A stretch of DNA of 6,730 bases from an uncultured delta proteobacterium (GCA_903893335.1 CAITLX010000519.1:1-6730), one strand, 5' to 3'; positions 1-6,248 are shown, counted from the stretch's first letter. Notes: generated by a model not told the origin, from the letters alone. Made by a program: numbers and translations.

Positions 1-1334
1 AGGCGAAACGACGTGATGGCGAAGAAGGGCGTGACGCCCCAGCGCGCGCCGTCGAGCCCCTCGGCCTCGATCGCGACCGAGGCCTCGGTGCGCGCCGTGG
101 TGATGCCCTGCGCCGCGACGGAGGGGTCGGCGTAGCGATCGCCGAAGGCGACGAGCCCCGCGTCGAGGTCGTCCTGGCGCACCACGCCGAGCAGGCCCGA
201 GCGCGCTGCGTGCGCGGCGACGTGCCAGGTGGCGCGCGCGCGCGCCCCGAGCGCCACGACCTGCTGCGCGACGCCGCTGCCGAGCCGGTAGCTTCGCCCC
301 GCGCCGTCGCCCGACGAGCGCGCGTACGCGAACGCGCCGAACGTCTCGTCGGCCTCCCCCTCGGGCGCCCACACCGCCGAGAGGCGCGCGGTGCCGTACT
401 GCCCGAGCGAGCCCGACACGCGCGTGCCGCGCTCGGCCACGCCGAGCTCGTACGAGACGCTCCCGGCGACCGCGTACTCGCCCTGTCGCGGGTCGAACGG
501 CCCGGGGCGCAGCCGCACGCGCAGCACCGTCTCGGGGAGGATGCCGCGCTGCTCGGCGTAGCCATGCGCGTGCACGTGGCCCGGCTGGTTGAGGGGGATG
601 CCGCTCGACACCACCTCGAGGTCGCGCCCGTGCTCGGCGTCGAAGCCGCGCAGAAACAGCTCGGGCGGCCCGATCGGCCCCTCGGGCTGGCTGACGTAGA
701 CGCCGGGCGCGGACGACAGCAGCTCGACCGCGGTGGCGCGCGGCGCGCTCGCGAGCAGCTTCGCGTCGACCGTCACGTCGCCCGCGGTGCGCGTCGGCTG
801 CGGCAGCTTGCCGACCACGGTCACCTCGATGGGCGCCGGCGTCGGCGGGTGGTCGTGGCGGTGCACGTCGGTCACGCCACCGGCGATGCCCGGCACCTCG
901 GGCGCGGCGTCGGGGCCGGGCGCCGAAGCGGGAGGAGAGGCAGGCGCGGCGGCGGCGCGCGCGGGCTCGGCAGGCGCGTGATCGCCCGGCGGCGCGAAGT
1001 GGAACGGCACGCGGATGCGGCTCGCGATCGGCGTGCCGTCGCGGCGCGCGGGCTCGAGGCGCCACTGGCGCACGGCGGCGATGGCGGCCTCGTCGAGGCC
1101 GTGGCCCCCGGGCTCGACCACGCTCACGTCCCCCACCGTGCCGTCGGCCAGCACCGTGACGAACAGCACGACGATCGCGTCGTGCCCCTCGTGCAGCGCC
1201 CGCTCGGGGTAGACGGCGTCGACGTGTCGCACGACGCGCGGCGGCGTCACCACGCCGGGGCCAGCGTCCGCGCGCGCGGCGCTCGACGCGAGCAGCACGG
1301 CCAAGAGCAACCGGAGGCGGCCCGGAGAAACCAT
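1..1334 (-). CDS. TonB-dependent outer-membrane receptor with N-terminal TonB C-terminal-like domain (3' end outside window)
   Basis: Partial gene: the first 444 codons are present and the frame runs off the left edge. TonB-dependent receptors import bulky substrates such as siderophores, cobalamin, metal chelates or glycans across the outer membrane, using energy relayed by TonB-ExbB-ExbD. Seen in the translation: a Sec signal peptide (residues 1-22, hydrophobic core LRLLLAVLLA, AxA-type cleavage ARA before D23); a TonB_C-like domain at about 30-115, with the typical YPERA (42-46), LDEAAIAAVRQW (80-91) and a terminal RVPFHF strand; an Ala/Pro-rich linker (about 115-148) ending in HRHDH (158-162); a TonB-box-like IEVTVVG (169-175); a plug domain (about 180-280) with LRGFDAEHGRD and IPLNQPGHVHAHGY; then the start of the beta-barrel. 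ATG at 1334 is chosen because it gives the signal peptide; no good Shine-Dalgarno precedes it. The substrate cannot be assigned. Domain order is clear; function of the extra TonB-like domain is inference. Confidence 0.92.
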   Translation of the reverse strand, partial: MVSPGRLRLLLAVLLASSAARADAGPGVVTPPRVVRHVDAVYPERALHEGHDAIVVLFVTVLADGTVGDVSVVEPGGHGLDEAAIAAVRQWRLEPARRDGTPIASRIRVPFHFAPPGDHAPAEPARAAAAPASPPASAPGPDAAPEVPGIAGGVTDVHRHDHPPTPAPIEVTVVGKLPQPTRTAGDVTVDAKLLASAPRATAVELLSSAPGVYVSQPEGPIGPPELFLRGFDAEHGRDLEVVSSGIPLNQPGHVHAHGYAEQRGILPETVLRVRLRPGPFDPRQGEYAVAGSVSYELGVAERGTRVSGSLGQYGTARLSAVWAPEGEADETFGAFAYARSSGDGAGRSYRLGSGVAQQVVALGARARATWHVAAHAARSGLLGVVRQDDLDAGLVAFGDRYADPSVAAQGITTARTEASVAIEAEGLDGARWGVTPFFAITSFR

Positions 1335-1342
1335 GGCCGCTG

Positions 1343-1370
1343 GTTAGAATAAGTTATACCGCGCTGTCAA
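1343..1370 (-). promoter_or_regulatory. Candidate sigma70-type promoter for the TonB-dependent receptor gene
   Basis: Read on the minus strand, a perfect TTGACA (1370 to 1365) is followed after 16 bases by TCTAAC (1348 to 1343), which matches 4 of 6 positions of the -10 consensus. The -35 hexamer contains the TGA stop codon (1369-1367) of the upstream amidotransferase gene, so the promoter overlaps the end of that gene. Bases 1343-1358 form an AT-rich island in otherwise extremely GC-rich DNA. Transcription would start near 1335-1337, almost on the receptor's ATG at 1334, which would make the mRNA nearly leaderless and fits the missing ribosome binding site. An iron- or metal-responsive operator could lie here, as is common for receptor genes, but I see no convincing Fur box. 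Confidence 0.5.
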
Positions 1371-2128
1371 GCGGGCCGACGCCCCTGGCCGCCCACGAAA
1401 TGGCGCACGAAGTTGCGCAGGAGCTCGGCCGAGAGCGGCGTCTCGACGACCTGCGCCACGAGCGCGTCCGCGTCGAGCCCCTCGGCCACGACCGCCCCTC
1501 GGCGCACCGCGAGGTAGCCGCGCATCTTCGCCGCGCAGATCTCGGGGTGGAACTGCACGCCCCGCACGCGGGGCGCGAAGGAGAGCACCGCGTGCGACTC
1601 GAGCGCCGTCGTGGCGACGGAGCGCGCACCCGGGGGCAGCGCCGCGACGGTGTCGAGGTGCGTGGCGTTGACGACGAACCTCGGCGGCAGCCCCTCGAAC
1701 AGCAGGTCGTCGGCGGCGACGGTGAGCTCGACGCTGCCGATCTCGCGCCCGCGCGGGTTCTTCTGCACCTCGCCGCCGAGCGCCTGCGCGAGCAGCTGGT
1801 GGCCGAAGCAGATGCCGAGCACGGCCGCGCCAGCCTCGACCGCGTCGCGCAGCCAGCGCTCGGTGTCGAGCATCCACGGCGCGCGCTCGGTCACGCTCGC
1901 CGACGAGCCGGTGACCACGACGCCGGCGTAGGCGTGCACGTCGGGCCACGCGCCCCCGCCGCGCGCGTCGTGCTCGTGCCAGCGCCCCGGCCACGCGTCG
2001 CCCGTCGCCTCGGCGATCCAGCGGGCGAACTCGCCGTGGTGCGCGGCCACCTCGGCGACGGCGTCGCCGGTTCGCAGCACGAGCAGCGTGTCGGCGCGGG
2101 GGGCCGTCTCGGGTTGGCGCGGCCTCAT
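1367..2128 (-). CDS. Stand-alone class I glutamine amidotransferase (GMP-synthase-like GATase domain)
   Basis: A 253-residue cytoplasmic protein consisting of one triad-type glutamine amidotransferase domain, which hydrolyses glutamine to release ammonia for a partner or an acceptor substrate. The nucleophile elbow is GICFGHQLLAQALGG, with catalytic Cys107; the His-Glu pair is in VQFHPE (His194, Glu196). The oxyanion-side motif VVTGSSASV (71-79) and the NATHLDTV segment (154-161) match the stand-alone COG0518-type family related to the GuaA glutaminase half. No ATP-pyrophosphatase domain follows, so it is not a complete GMP synthase. It could act on a small gamma-glutamyl compound or supply a separate synthetase; the acceptor is unknown. 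ATG at 2128 is the first methionine ahead of the conserved core; the frame stays open upstream only because of GC bias. It is divergent from the 5'-nucleotidase gene (81-bp gap) and lies 32 bp upstream of the receptor gene on the same strand. Confidence 0.9.
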   Translation of the reverse strand: MRPRQPETAPRADTLLVLRTGDAVAEVAAHHGEFARWIAEATGDAWPGRWHEHDARGGGAWPDVHAYAGVVVTGSSASVTERAPWMLDTERWLRDAVEAGAAVLGICFGHQLLAQALGGEVQKNPRGREIGSVELTVAADDLLFEGLPPRFVVNATHLDTVAALPPGARSVATTALESHAVLSFAPRVRGVQFHPEICAAKMRGYLAVRRGAVVAEGLDADALVAQVVETPLSAELLRNFVRHFVGGQGRRPA

Positions 2129-2191
2129 CGTGGGAGCGGCAGAGGTGTGCCACAGGTCGCGCGGCGTGGCCAAAACCCCGGGCCCGCGCGG

Positions 2192-2200
2192 TGCTAAGCT
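2192..2200 (+). promoter_or_regulatory. Candidate extended -10 promoter element for the 5'-nucleotidase operon
   Basis: TGCTAAGCT fits an extended -10 (TG, one base, then TAAGCT; 3 of 6 matches to TATAAT including the critical TA and final T). No good -35 is visible at the usual spacing. The element ends 9 bases before the GTG at 2210, so the predicted transcription start falls at about 2207-2209 and the message would be nearly leaderless. There is no Shine-Dalgarno sequence before the GTG, which agrees with that reading. The divergent gap 2129-2209 must also hold the promoter of the minus-strand amidotransferase gene, for which I could not pick a clear -10/-35 pair. Confidence 0.4.
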
Positions 2201-2209
2201 CGGGCGCAC

Positions 2210-3697
2210 GTGCAGGCCGAACAGCTCATCCTCCCGTTTCCGCAGCCCGTCGGCGGCGGCGAGCCACGCGCGATCCCGAAGGCGCGTCGCGTCTTCGTCA
2301 ACCGCAACCTGCGGCTCGCGGGGGTGGACTGGATCGGCTTCGACATGGACTACACGCTGGCCATCTACGACCAGCCCGAGATGGACGAGCTCTCGATCCA
2401 GGCCACCGTCCAGAAGCTGGTAGCGCGCGGCTACCCCGAGTGGCTCGCCGAGGTGCCGTACGACACCGAGTTCCCCATCCGCGGGCTGCTCATCGACAAG
2501 CGCCTCGGCCACATCCTCAAGATGGACCGCTACAAGGTGGTGCACCGCGGCCACCACGGCTTCGCGCCGCTGCCGCGCGAGACCATCCGTGCGCTCTACC
2601 AGCACAAGAAGATGCGCCCGCAGTCGCCGCGCTTCCACTTCATCGACACGCTCTACGCGCTCAGCGAGGCGGCGCTGTACGCGGGCATCATCTCGGCGTT
2701 CGAGACGCGCGACCTCGAGCTCGACTTCACCAAGCTCTTCGTCGACATCCGCGAGTCGATCGACGAGGCCCACCGCGACGGCACCATCCTCGACACGGTG
2801 CTCGCCGACCTGCCGCGGTTCGTCCAGAGGGACCCGGACCTCGCCGCCACGCTCCACAAGTTCCGCAGCGCCGGCAAGAAGCTCTTCCTCTTGACCAACT
2901 CGCGGTGGCCCTACACCGACAAGATGATGACCTACCTGCTCGGCGACGCGATGCAGGAGTACCCCACCTGGCGGCACTACTTCGACATCGCCATCGTCGC
3001 CGCGCAGAAGCCCGCGTTCTTCCAGGAGCGCCACCCCATGCTCGAGCGCGCGGGCGACGAGCTCGTGCCCATCACCACGCCGCACCTCGAGCGCGGCAAG
3101 GTCTACGAGGGGGGCAACCTGCACGAGCTCGAGGCGCGCCTCGGCGTCACGGGCGACCGCGTGCTGTACGTCGGCGACCACATCTACGGCGACATCCTGC
3201 GCTCCAAGAAGGAGTCGGCGTGGCGCACCGCGATGATCATCCAGGAGATGGAGGCCGAGGTCTCCGCGCACGGCGTGTGCGAGGACGACCTGCGCCTGCT
3301 CGACCTGCTGGGCGACGCGCGCGGCAAGCTCGAGGACGAGCTTCGCTACGTGCAGGCGCGCTGGAAGGACCTCGGCCGGCGCATCGACGCGGCGAGCGAG
3401 AACCCGGACAAGCGCGCGCTCGAGGCCGACCGCGTCCGGGTCAAGCGCGGCGTCGATCGCGTGCGCGGCCTGCTGCGCGAGACCGAGCGCCAGACGATCC
3501 TGCTCGAGGCGTCGATCGACCAGCGCTTCCACCGCTACTGGGGGCCCTTGCTCAAGGAGGCCAACGAGAACTCGAGCTTCGGCGACCAGGTCGAGGAGTA
3601 CGCGTGCGTCTACACCTCGCGCGTCTCGAACCTCCTCGCGTACTCGCCGCTGCAGTACTTCCGCAGTCCCCGCGACCTCCTGCCCCACGAGCTCTGA
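2210..3697 (+). CDS. HAD-superfamily purine 5'-nucleotidase, NT5C2-like (IMP/GMP-type family)
   Basis: A 495-residue cytoplasmic phosphohydrolase of the HAD 5'-nucleotidase family typified by eukaryotic cytosolic IMP/GMP-specific nucleotidase (NT5C2), which removes phosphate from purine nucleoside monophosphates. All four HAD motifs are visible: motif I FDMDYTLAIYD with nucleophile Asp45 and acid/base Asp47; motif II LLTNSRWPYTDK (Thr229, Asn230, Ser231); motif III lysine in QKPAFF (Lys267); motif IV YVGDHIYGDIL with Mg-binding Asp323 and Asp328. The helical, charged C-terminal part (about 365-450) and the end ANENSSFGDQVEEYACVY to LLPHEL also resemble the NT5C2 C-terminus. Length is slightly below the roughly 560 residues of NT5C2. 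The GTG at 2210 is the only sensible start: an in-frame TAA lies at 2195-2197 and the next Met (46) is inside motif I. It is the first gene of the plus-strand cluster. Family is certain; exact substrate (IMP, GMP, other) is inferred. Confidence 0.93.
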   Translation: MQAEQLILPFPQPVGGGEPRAIPKARRVFVNRNLRLAGVDWIGFDMDYTLAIYDQPEMDELSIQATVQKLVARGYPEWLAEVPYDTEFPIRGLLIDKRLGHILKMDRYKVVHRGHHGFAPLPRETIRALYQHKKMRPQSPRFHFIDTLYALSEAALYAGIISAFETRDLELDFTKLFVDIRESIDEAHRDGTILDTVLADLPRFVQRDPDLAATLHKFRSAGKKLFLLTNSRWPYTDKMMTYLLGDAMQEYPTWRHYFDIAIVAAQKPAFFQERHPMLERAGDELVPITTPHLERGKVYEGGNLHELEARLGVTGDRVLYVGDHIYGDILRSKKESAWRTAMIIQEMEAEVSAHGVCEDDLRLLDLLGDARGKLEDELRYVQARWKDLGRRIDAASENPDKRALEADRVRVKRGVDRVRGLLRETERQTILLEASIDQRFHRYWGPLLKEANENSSFGDQVEEYACVYTSRVSNLLAYSPLQYFRSPRDLLPHEL

Positions 3698-3700
3698 GCC

Positions 3701-4459
3701 ATGCGCGTGCTCGCCGCCGCCGCCCTCGTCGTCGCGCTCGCCGCCCTCGCCCCGCGGCCCATCGCCGCCGCGCCCAAGGCCCCCGCCGCGGCGGGCCCCT
3801 GCCGGCGCGGCATGGTCTCCATCGCCGGCCGCTTCTGCGTCGATCCGTTCGAGGAGAGCACCGAGGAGGCCGTCTCGCGCGGCAAGTGGCGCGCGCACTC
3901 TCCGTTCGTCCCCGTCACCGGGCTCGACGTGCGCGCCGTCTCGCGCAAGGGCGTCTTCCCCCAGGCGTACCTGAGCCGCGACGACGCCGACGCGGCCTGC
4001 ACGCGCGCCGGCAAGCGCCTCTGCTCGGACGACGAGTGGCGCTCGGCGTGCAAGGGCTCGCGCGACGCCAAGTTCCCGTGGGGCGACGAGCGCCACGACG
4101 GCTACTGCGCCGACACCCACCGCGTCGCGCCGCTGCCGGTCGTCTTTCCAGGCGTCGCGGCGCCGCTGTTGTACGACTTCGACCGCATGAACGATCCTCG
4201 GCTCAACCAGGTGAAGGGCTCGCTCGCTCCGACCGGCACGTACCCCAGGTGCCGCGGCGACGCGCGCGTGTGGGACATGGTCGGCAACCTGCACGAGTGG
4301 ACGGCCGCCACGACGGGCACGTTTCGCGGCGGCTACTACCTCGACACGACGCTCAACGGCGACGGCTGCGACTACGCGACCGTCGCGCACGACCGCGGCT
4401 ACCACGACTACTCGATCGGCTTCCGTTGCTGCGCCGACGTGCGCGCGGTGAAGCGATGA
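3701..4459 (+). CDS. Exported FGE/SUMF1-like (sulfatase-modifying factor family) protein, probably without oxidase activity
   Basis: A 252-residue protein with a Sec signal peptide (residues 1-24, hydrophobic MRVLAAAALVVALAALA, likely cleavage after IAAA) and no lipobox cysteine. The mature part is a formylglycine-generating-enzyme-type fold: GMVSIAGRFCVDPFE near 37-51, AYLSRDDADAACTRAGKRLC (89-108), DEWRSACKG, FPWGDE (125-130), VWDMVGNLHEWTA (190-202), FRGGYY (208-213) and the closing GFRCCAD (240-246). True FGEs use two cysteines five positions apart (Cys336 and Cys341 in human SUMF1). Here only Cys223 appears at that place and the i+5 position is Val228, so oxidation of sulfatase cysteines is doubtful. 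Ten cysteines in about 230 mature residues suggest periplasmic disulfides. It starts 3 bp after the nucleotidase stop and overlaps truD by 4 bp. Likely a structural or ligand-binding member of the family; role unknown. Confidence 0.88.
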   Translation: MRVLAAAALVVALAALAPRPIAAAPKAPAAAGPCRRGMVSIAGRFCVDPFEESTEEAVSRGKWRAHSPFVPVTGLDVRAVSRKGVFPQAYLSRDDADAACTRAGKRLCSDDEWRSACKGSRDAKFPWGDERHDGYCADTHRVAPLPVVFPGVAAPLLYDFDRMNDPRLNQVKGSLAPTGTYPRCRGDARVWDMVGNLHEWTAATTGTFRGGYYLDTTLNGDGCDYATVAHDRGYHDYSIGFRCCADVRAVKR

Positions 4460-5526
4460 GCCCCAAGCCCCGCGCCGCGCTGCGCACCCACCTCGACGAC
4501 TTCGTCGTCGACGAGCTCCCCGCGTACGAGGCCTCGGGCAGCGGCGAGCACCTGTTCGTCACGGTCCGCAAGCGCGGCGTCAACACCCTCGACGTGCTCG
4601 GCGGCTTCGCCGCGGCGCTCGGCGTCGATGCGCGCGCGTCGGGCTTCGCCGGCATGAAGGATCGCCACGCCGTCGCCACCCAGACGTTCTCGTTTCCGTT
4701 CCCGCTCCAGCGCGCCGAGAGCGACGCCCGCGCGGTCTCGCTGCCGGGCGTCGAGGTGCTCGACGTGCGGCGGCACGGCAACAAGCTCAAGCCCGGCCAC
4801 CTGCTCGGCAACCGCTTCACCGTGACCCTGCGCGGCATCGACGCCGCATCCCTCGACGACGTCGCCGCCCGGCTCGCCGCGCTCGCGTCGGGCGTGCCCA
4901 ACGCGTTCGGCCCGCAGCGCTTCGGCCGCGACGGCGACAACCCCGAGCGCGCGCTGGCCTGGCTCGGCGGGCGCGAGCGCGGTCCGCGCGACCGGCGCGA
5001 GCAGCGGCTCCTCTTCTCTGCGTTGCAGGCGCTGCTGTTCAACGAGGTGCTCGCCGAGCGGCGCGCGCGCGGCGACTGGGACAGGCCTCTCGCGGGCGAC
5101 CTGGTGAAAAAACGTGATACCGGCGGCCTCTTCCTCTGCACCGACGCGGTGGCCGACGGCGAGCGCGCGGCGCGGGGCGAGGTGTCGCCGACCGGCCCGC
5201 TGTTCGGCGCGAAGATGCGCCCCGCCGAGGGAGAGCCCGGCGAGGTCGAGCGGCAAATCCTGGCCCGACATGTCGATGCGGCCGAGGCGTTCGAGCGCCA
5301 CCGCGCGCTCGGCGAGGGCACGCGACGCTCGCTCCGGCTCGTTCCCGACGCCCTGCGGGTGGACCGATTGGCCGACGACCCGTCGGGCCTGCGTACGGAA
5401 TTCGTGCTACCGAAGGGCGCCTACGCGACGACCTTGCTGGGAGAAGTGGTGACCCTCGACGACCTGTCGGGGCGACCCCGGCAGGCGCCCGACGACCCCC
5501 CCCAACAGGACGACGGCGACGGATGA
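4456..5526 (+). CDS. truD: tRNA pseudouridine(13) synthase TruD
   Basis: A 356-residue enzyme that isomerises uridine 13 of tRNA to pseudouridine in the cytoplasm; the length is normal for bacterial TruD. Signature segments occur in the expected order: DDFVVDELPAYEASGSGEH near the N-terminus (14-32); the catalytic motif GFAGMKDRHAVATQ with the nucleophile Asp69 (equivalent to Asp80 of the E. coli enzyme); GHLLGNRFTVTLRG (114-127); NAFGPQRFGRDGDN (149-162); LVKKRDTGGLF (216-226), leading into the TRUD insertion region; TGPLFGAKM (246-254); and the closing FVLPKGAYATTLL (316-328). The ATG at 4456 overlaps the previous stop codon (ATGA), and the TruD stop likewise overlaps the exbB start (ATGA), so both junctions look translationally coupled. 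The acidic tail (345-356) follows a run of eight C bases at 5496-5503. Its place in front of exbB/exbD has no obvious functional reason. Confidence 0.96.
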   Translation: MSPKPRAALRTHLDDFVVDELPAYEASGSGEHLFVTVRKRGVNTLDVLGGFAAALGVDARASGFAGMKDRHAVATQTFSFPFPLQRAESDARAVSLPGVEVLDVRRHGNKLKPGHLLGNRFTVTLRGIDAASLDDVAARLAALASGVPNAFGPQRFGRDGDNPERALAWLGGRERGPRDRREQRLLFSALQALLFNEVLAERRARGDWDRPLAGDLVKKRDTGGLFLCTDAVADGERAARGEVSPTGPLFGAKMRPAEGEPGEVERQILARHVDAAEAFERHRALGEGTRRSLRLVPDALRVDRLADDPSGLRTEFVLPKGAYATTLLGEVVTLDDLSGRPRQAPDDPPQQDDGDG

Positions 5527-6248
5527 ACATGAACCTGGTCGAGCATGCCAAGCGGCTGATGACGAGCTTCGGGGCCTCATGGGTCATGTGGCTCATGATC
5601 GTGCTCTCCGTGATCTCGGTCGCGATCATGCTCGAGCGCGCGTGGTTCTTCTGGTCCATCCGCGACGACATCGGCGCGCTCGTGCGCTCGCTGCGCGACC
5701 ACCTGCGCCGCGGCGAGCGCGAGCAGGCGCGCGCGCTGCTCGAGCGCTCGCCGTCGGCCGAGGCCGCCATCGTGCTCGCCGGGCTCGCCGAGGCCGACCA
5801 GGGCGCCGACTCCGCCGAGGAGGCCATGGCCAGCGCCGCCGCCCTCGAGCGCATGAAGCTCGAGCGGCGCCTCGCCTACCTCGGCACGCTCGGCAACAAC
5901 GCGCCGTTCATCGGCCTGTTCGGCACCGTCATCGGCATCGTCCAGGCCTTCGACGAGCTCGGCAAGGCCGCCAAGGTCGTGCCCGGCGCGACCGCGAACG
6001 CCGCCGCCATGGCGCCCCAGGCCGTCATGTCGAGCATCGCCGAGGCGCTCGTCGCGACCGCCATCGGCCTGCTCGTCGCCATCCCCGCGGTCGCCGCGTT
6101 CAACGCGTTTCAGCGCATGACCAAGGCGACGCTCGCCAACACCGAGGCGCTCTCGTGCGTGCTGCTCGCGCACCTCAAGGCGACCGGGCCCCACGCCGAG
6201 GTCGCCCGCGCCGCAGCGCGCGCGCCCGCCGGCGACGAGGCGCGCTGA
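5523..6248 (+). CDS. exbB: ExbB/TolQ/MotA-family proton channel subunit
   Basis: A 241-residue inner-membrane protein of the MotA/TolQ/ExbB family, which forms the pentameric proton-driven stator around ExbD-type helices and powers TonB- or Tol-dependent processes. Three membrane segments are visible: TM1 about 18-44 (ending in IMLERAWFFW), TM2 about 125-145 (NAPFIGLFGTVIGIVQAF) and TM3 about 172-196 (IAEALVATAIGLLVAIPAV). The large cytoplasmic loop lies between TM1 and TM2. Residues matching functional E. coli ExbB positions are present: Thr135 (T148), Glu174 (E176) and Thr179 (T181). The first ATG (5523) overlaps the TruD stop; a second ATG at 5529 is also possible and the two cannot be separated by ribosome-binding-site strength. 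exbD follows with a one-base overlap. ExbB is preferred over TolQ because no tolA/tolB/pal context is seen and a TonB-dependent receptor lies nearby, but TolQ is not excluded. Confidence 0.92.
   Translation: MNMNLVEHAKRLMTSFGASWVMWLMIVLSVISVAIMLERAWFFWSIRDDIGALVRSLRDHLRRGEREQARALLERSPSAEAAIVLAGLAEADQGADSAEEAMASAAALERMKLERRLAYLGTLGNNAPFIGLFGTVIGIVQAFDELGKAAKVVPGATANAAAMAPQAVMSSIAEALVATAIGLLVAIPAVAAFNAFQRMTKATLANTEALSCVLLAHLKATGPHAEVARAAARAPAGDEAR
6237..6240 (+). promoter_or_regulatory. Shine-Dalgarno sequence for exbD inside the exbB end
   Basis: GAGG sits 7 bases before the ATG at 6248, inside the last codons of exbB. It is the clearest ribosome binding site in the cluster and supports 6248 as the exbD start, with the TGATG stop/start overlap indicating coupled translation and matched ExbB:ExbD production. 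Confidence 0.5.

Noticed and set aside
210..1352. Long plus-strand open frame opposite the receptor gene.
   Set aside because: It is antisense to a well-supported receptor with signal peptide, TonB_C, TonB box and plug. Its product is Arg/Ala/Gly/His-rich with no motif, typical of a GC-rich shadow frame.
1335..1366. Possible terminator between the amidotransferase and receptor genes.
   Set aside because: No stem-loop followed by a U-tract can be drawn; the AT-rich bases are better explained as a promoter.
2146..2154. Short palindrome TGTGCCACA in the divergent intergenic region, a possible operator.
   Set aside because: Only four base pairs per arm, symmetry does not extend into the flanks, and no second copy was seen. 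Too likely by chance to call a regulatory site.
1400..2197. Plus-strand open frame opposite the amidotransferase gene.
   Set aside because: The minus strand carries the catalytic Cys/His/Glu triad in proper context; the plus-strand product shows no domain.
2129..4405. The amidotransferase reading frame stays open on the minus strand for more than 2 kb upstream of its ATG, giving an apparent protein of about 1000 residues.
   Set aside because: The extension lies antisense to the clearly real nucleotidase and FGE-like genes, has the Arg/Val/Ala/Leu-rich, low-complexity composition expected of a complementary-strand reading of GC-biased codons, and shows no recognisable motif. The conserved GATase domain begins after the Met at 2128.
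2191..4455. A long plus-strand frame leading into truD without a stop, suggesting a 1111-residue fusion.
   Set aside because: Only the part from 4456 on matches TruD, at full family length. The upstream part is an out-of-frame reading of the nucleotidase and FGE-like genes, rich in Arg, Ala and Pro.
4353..5321. Two overlapping minus-strand open frames opposite truD.
   Set aside because: Both are low-complexity products antisense to TruD, whose motifs are complete.
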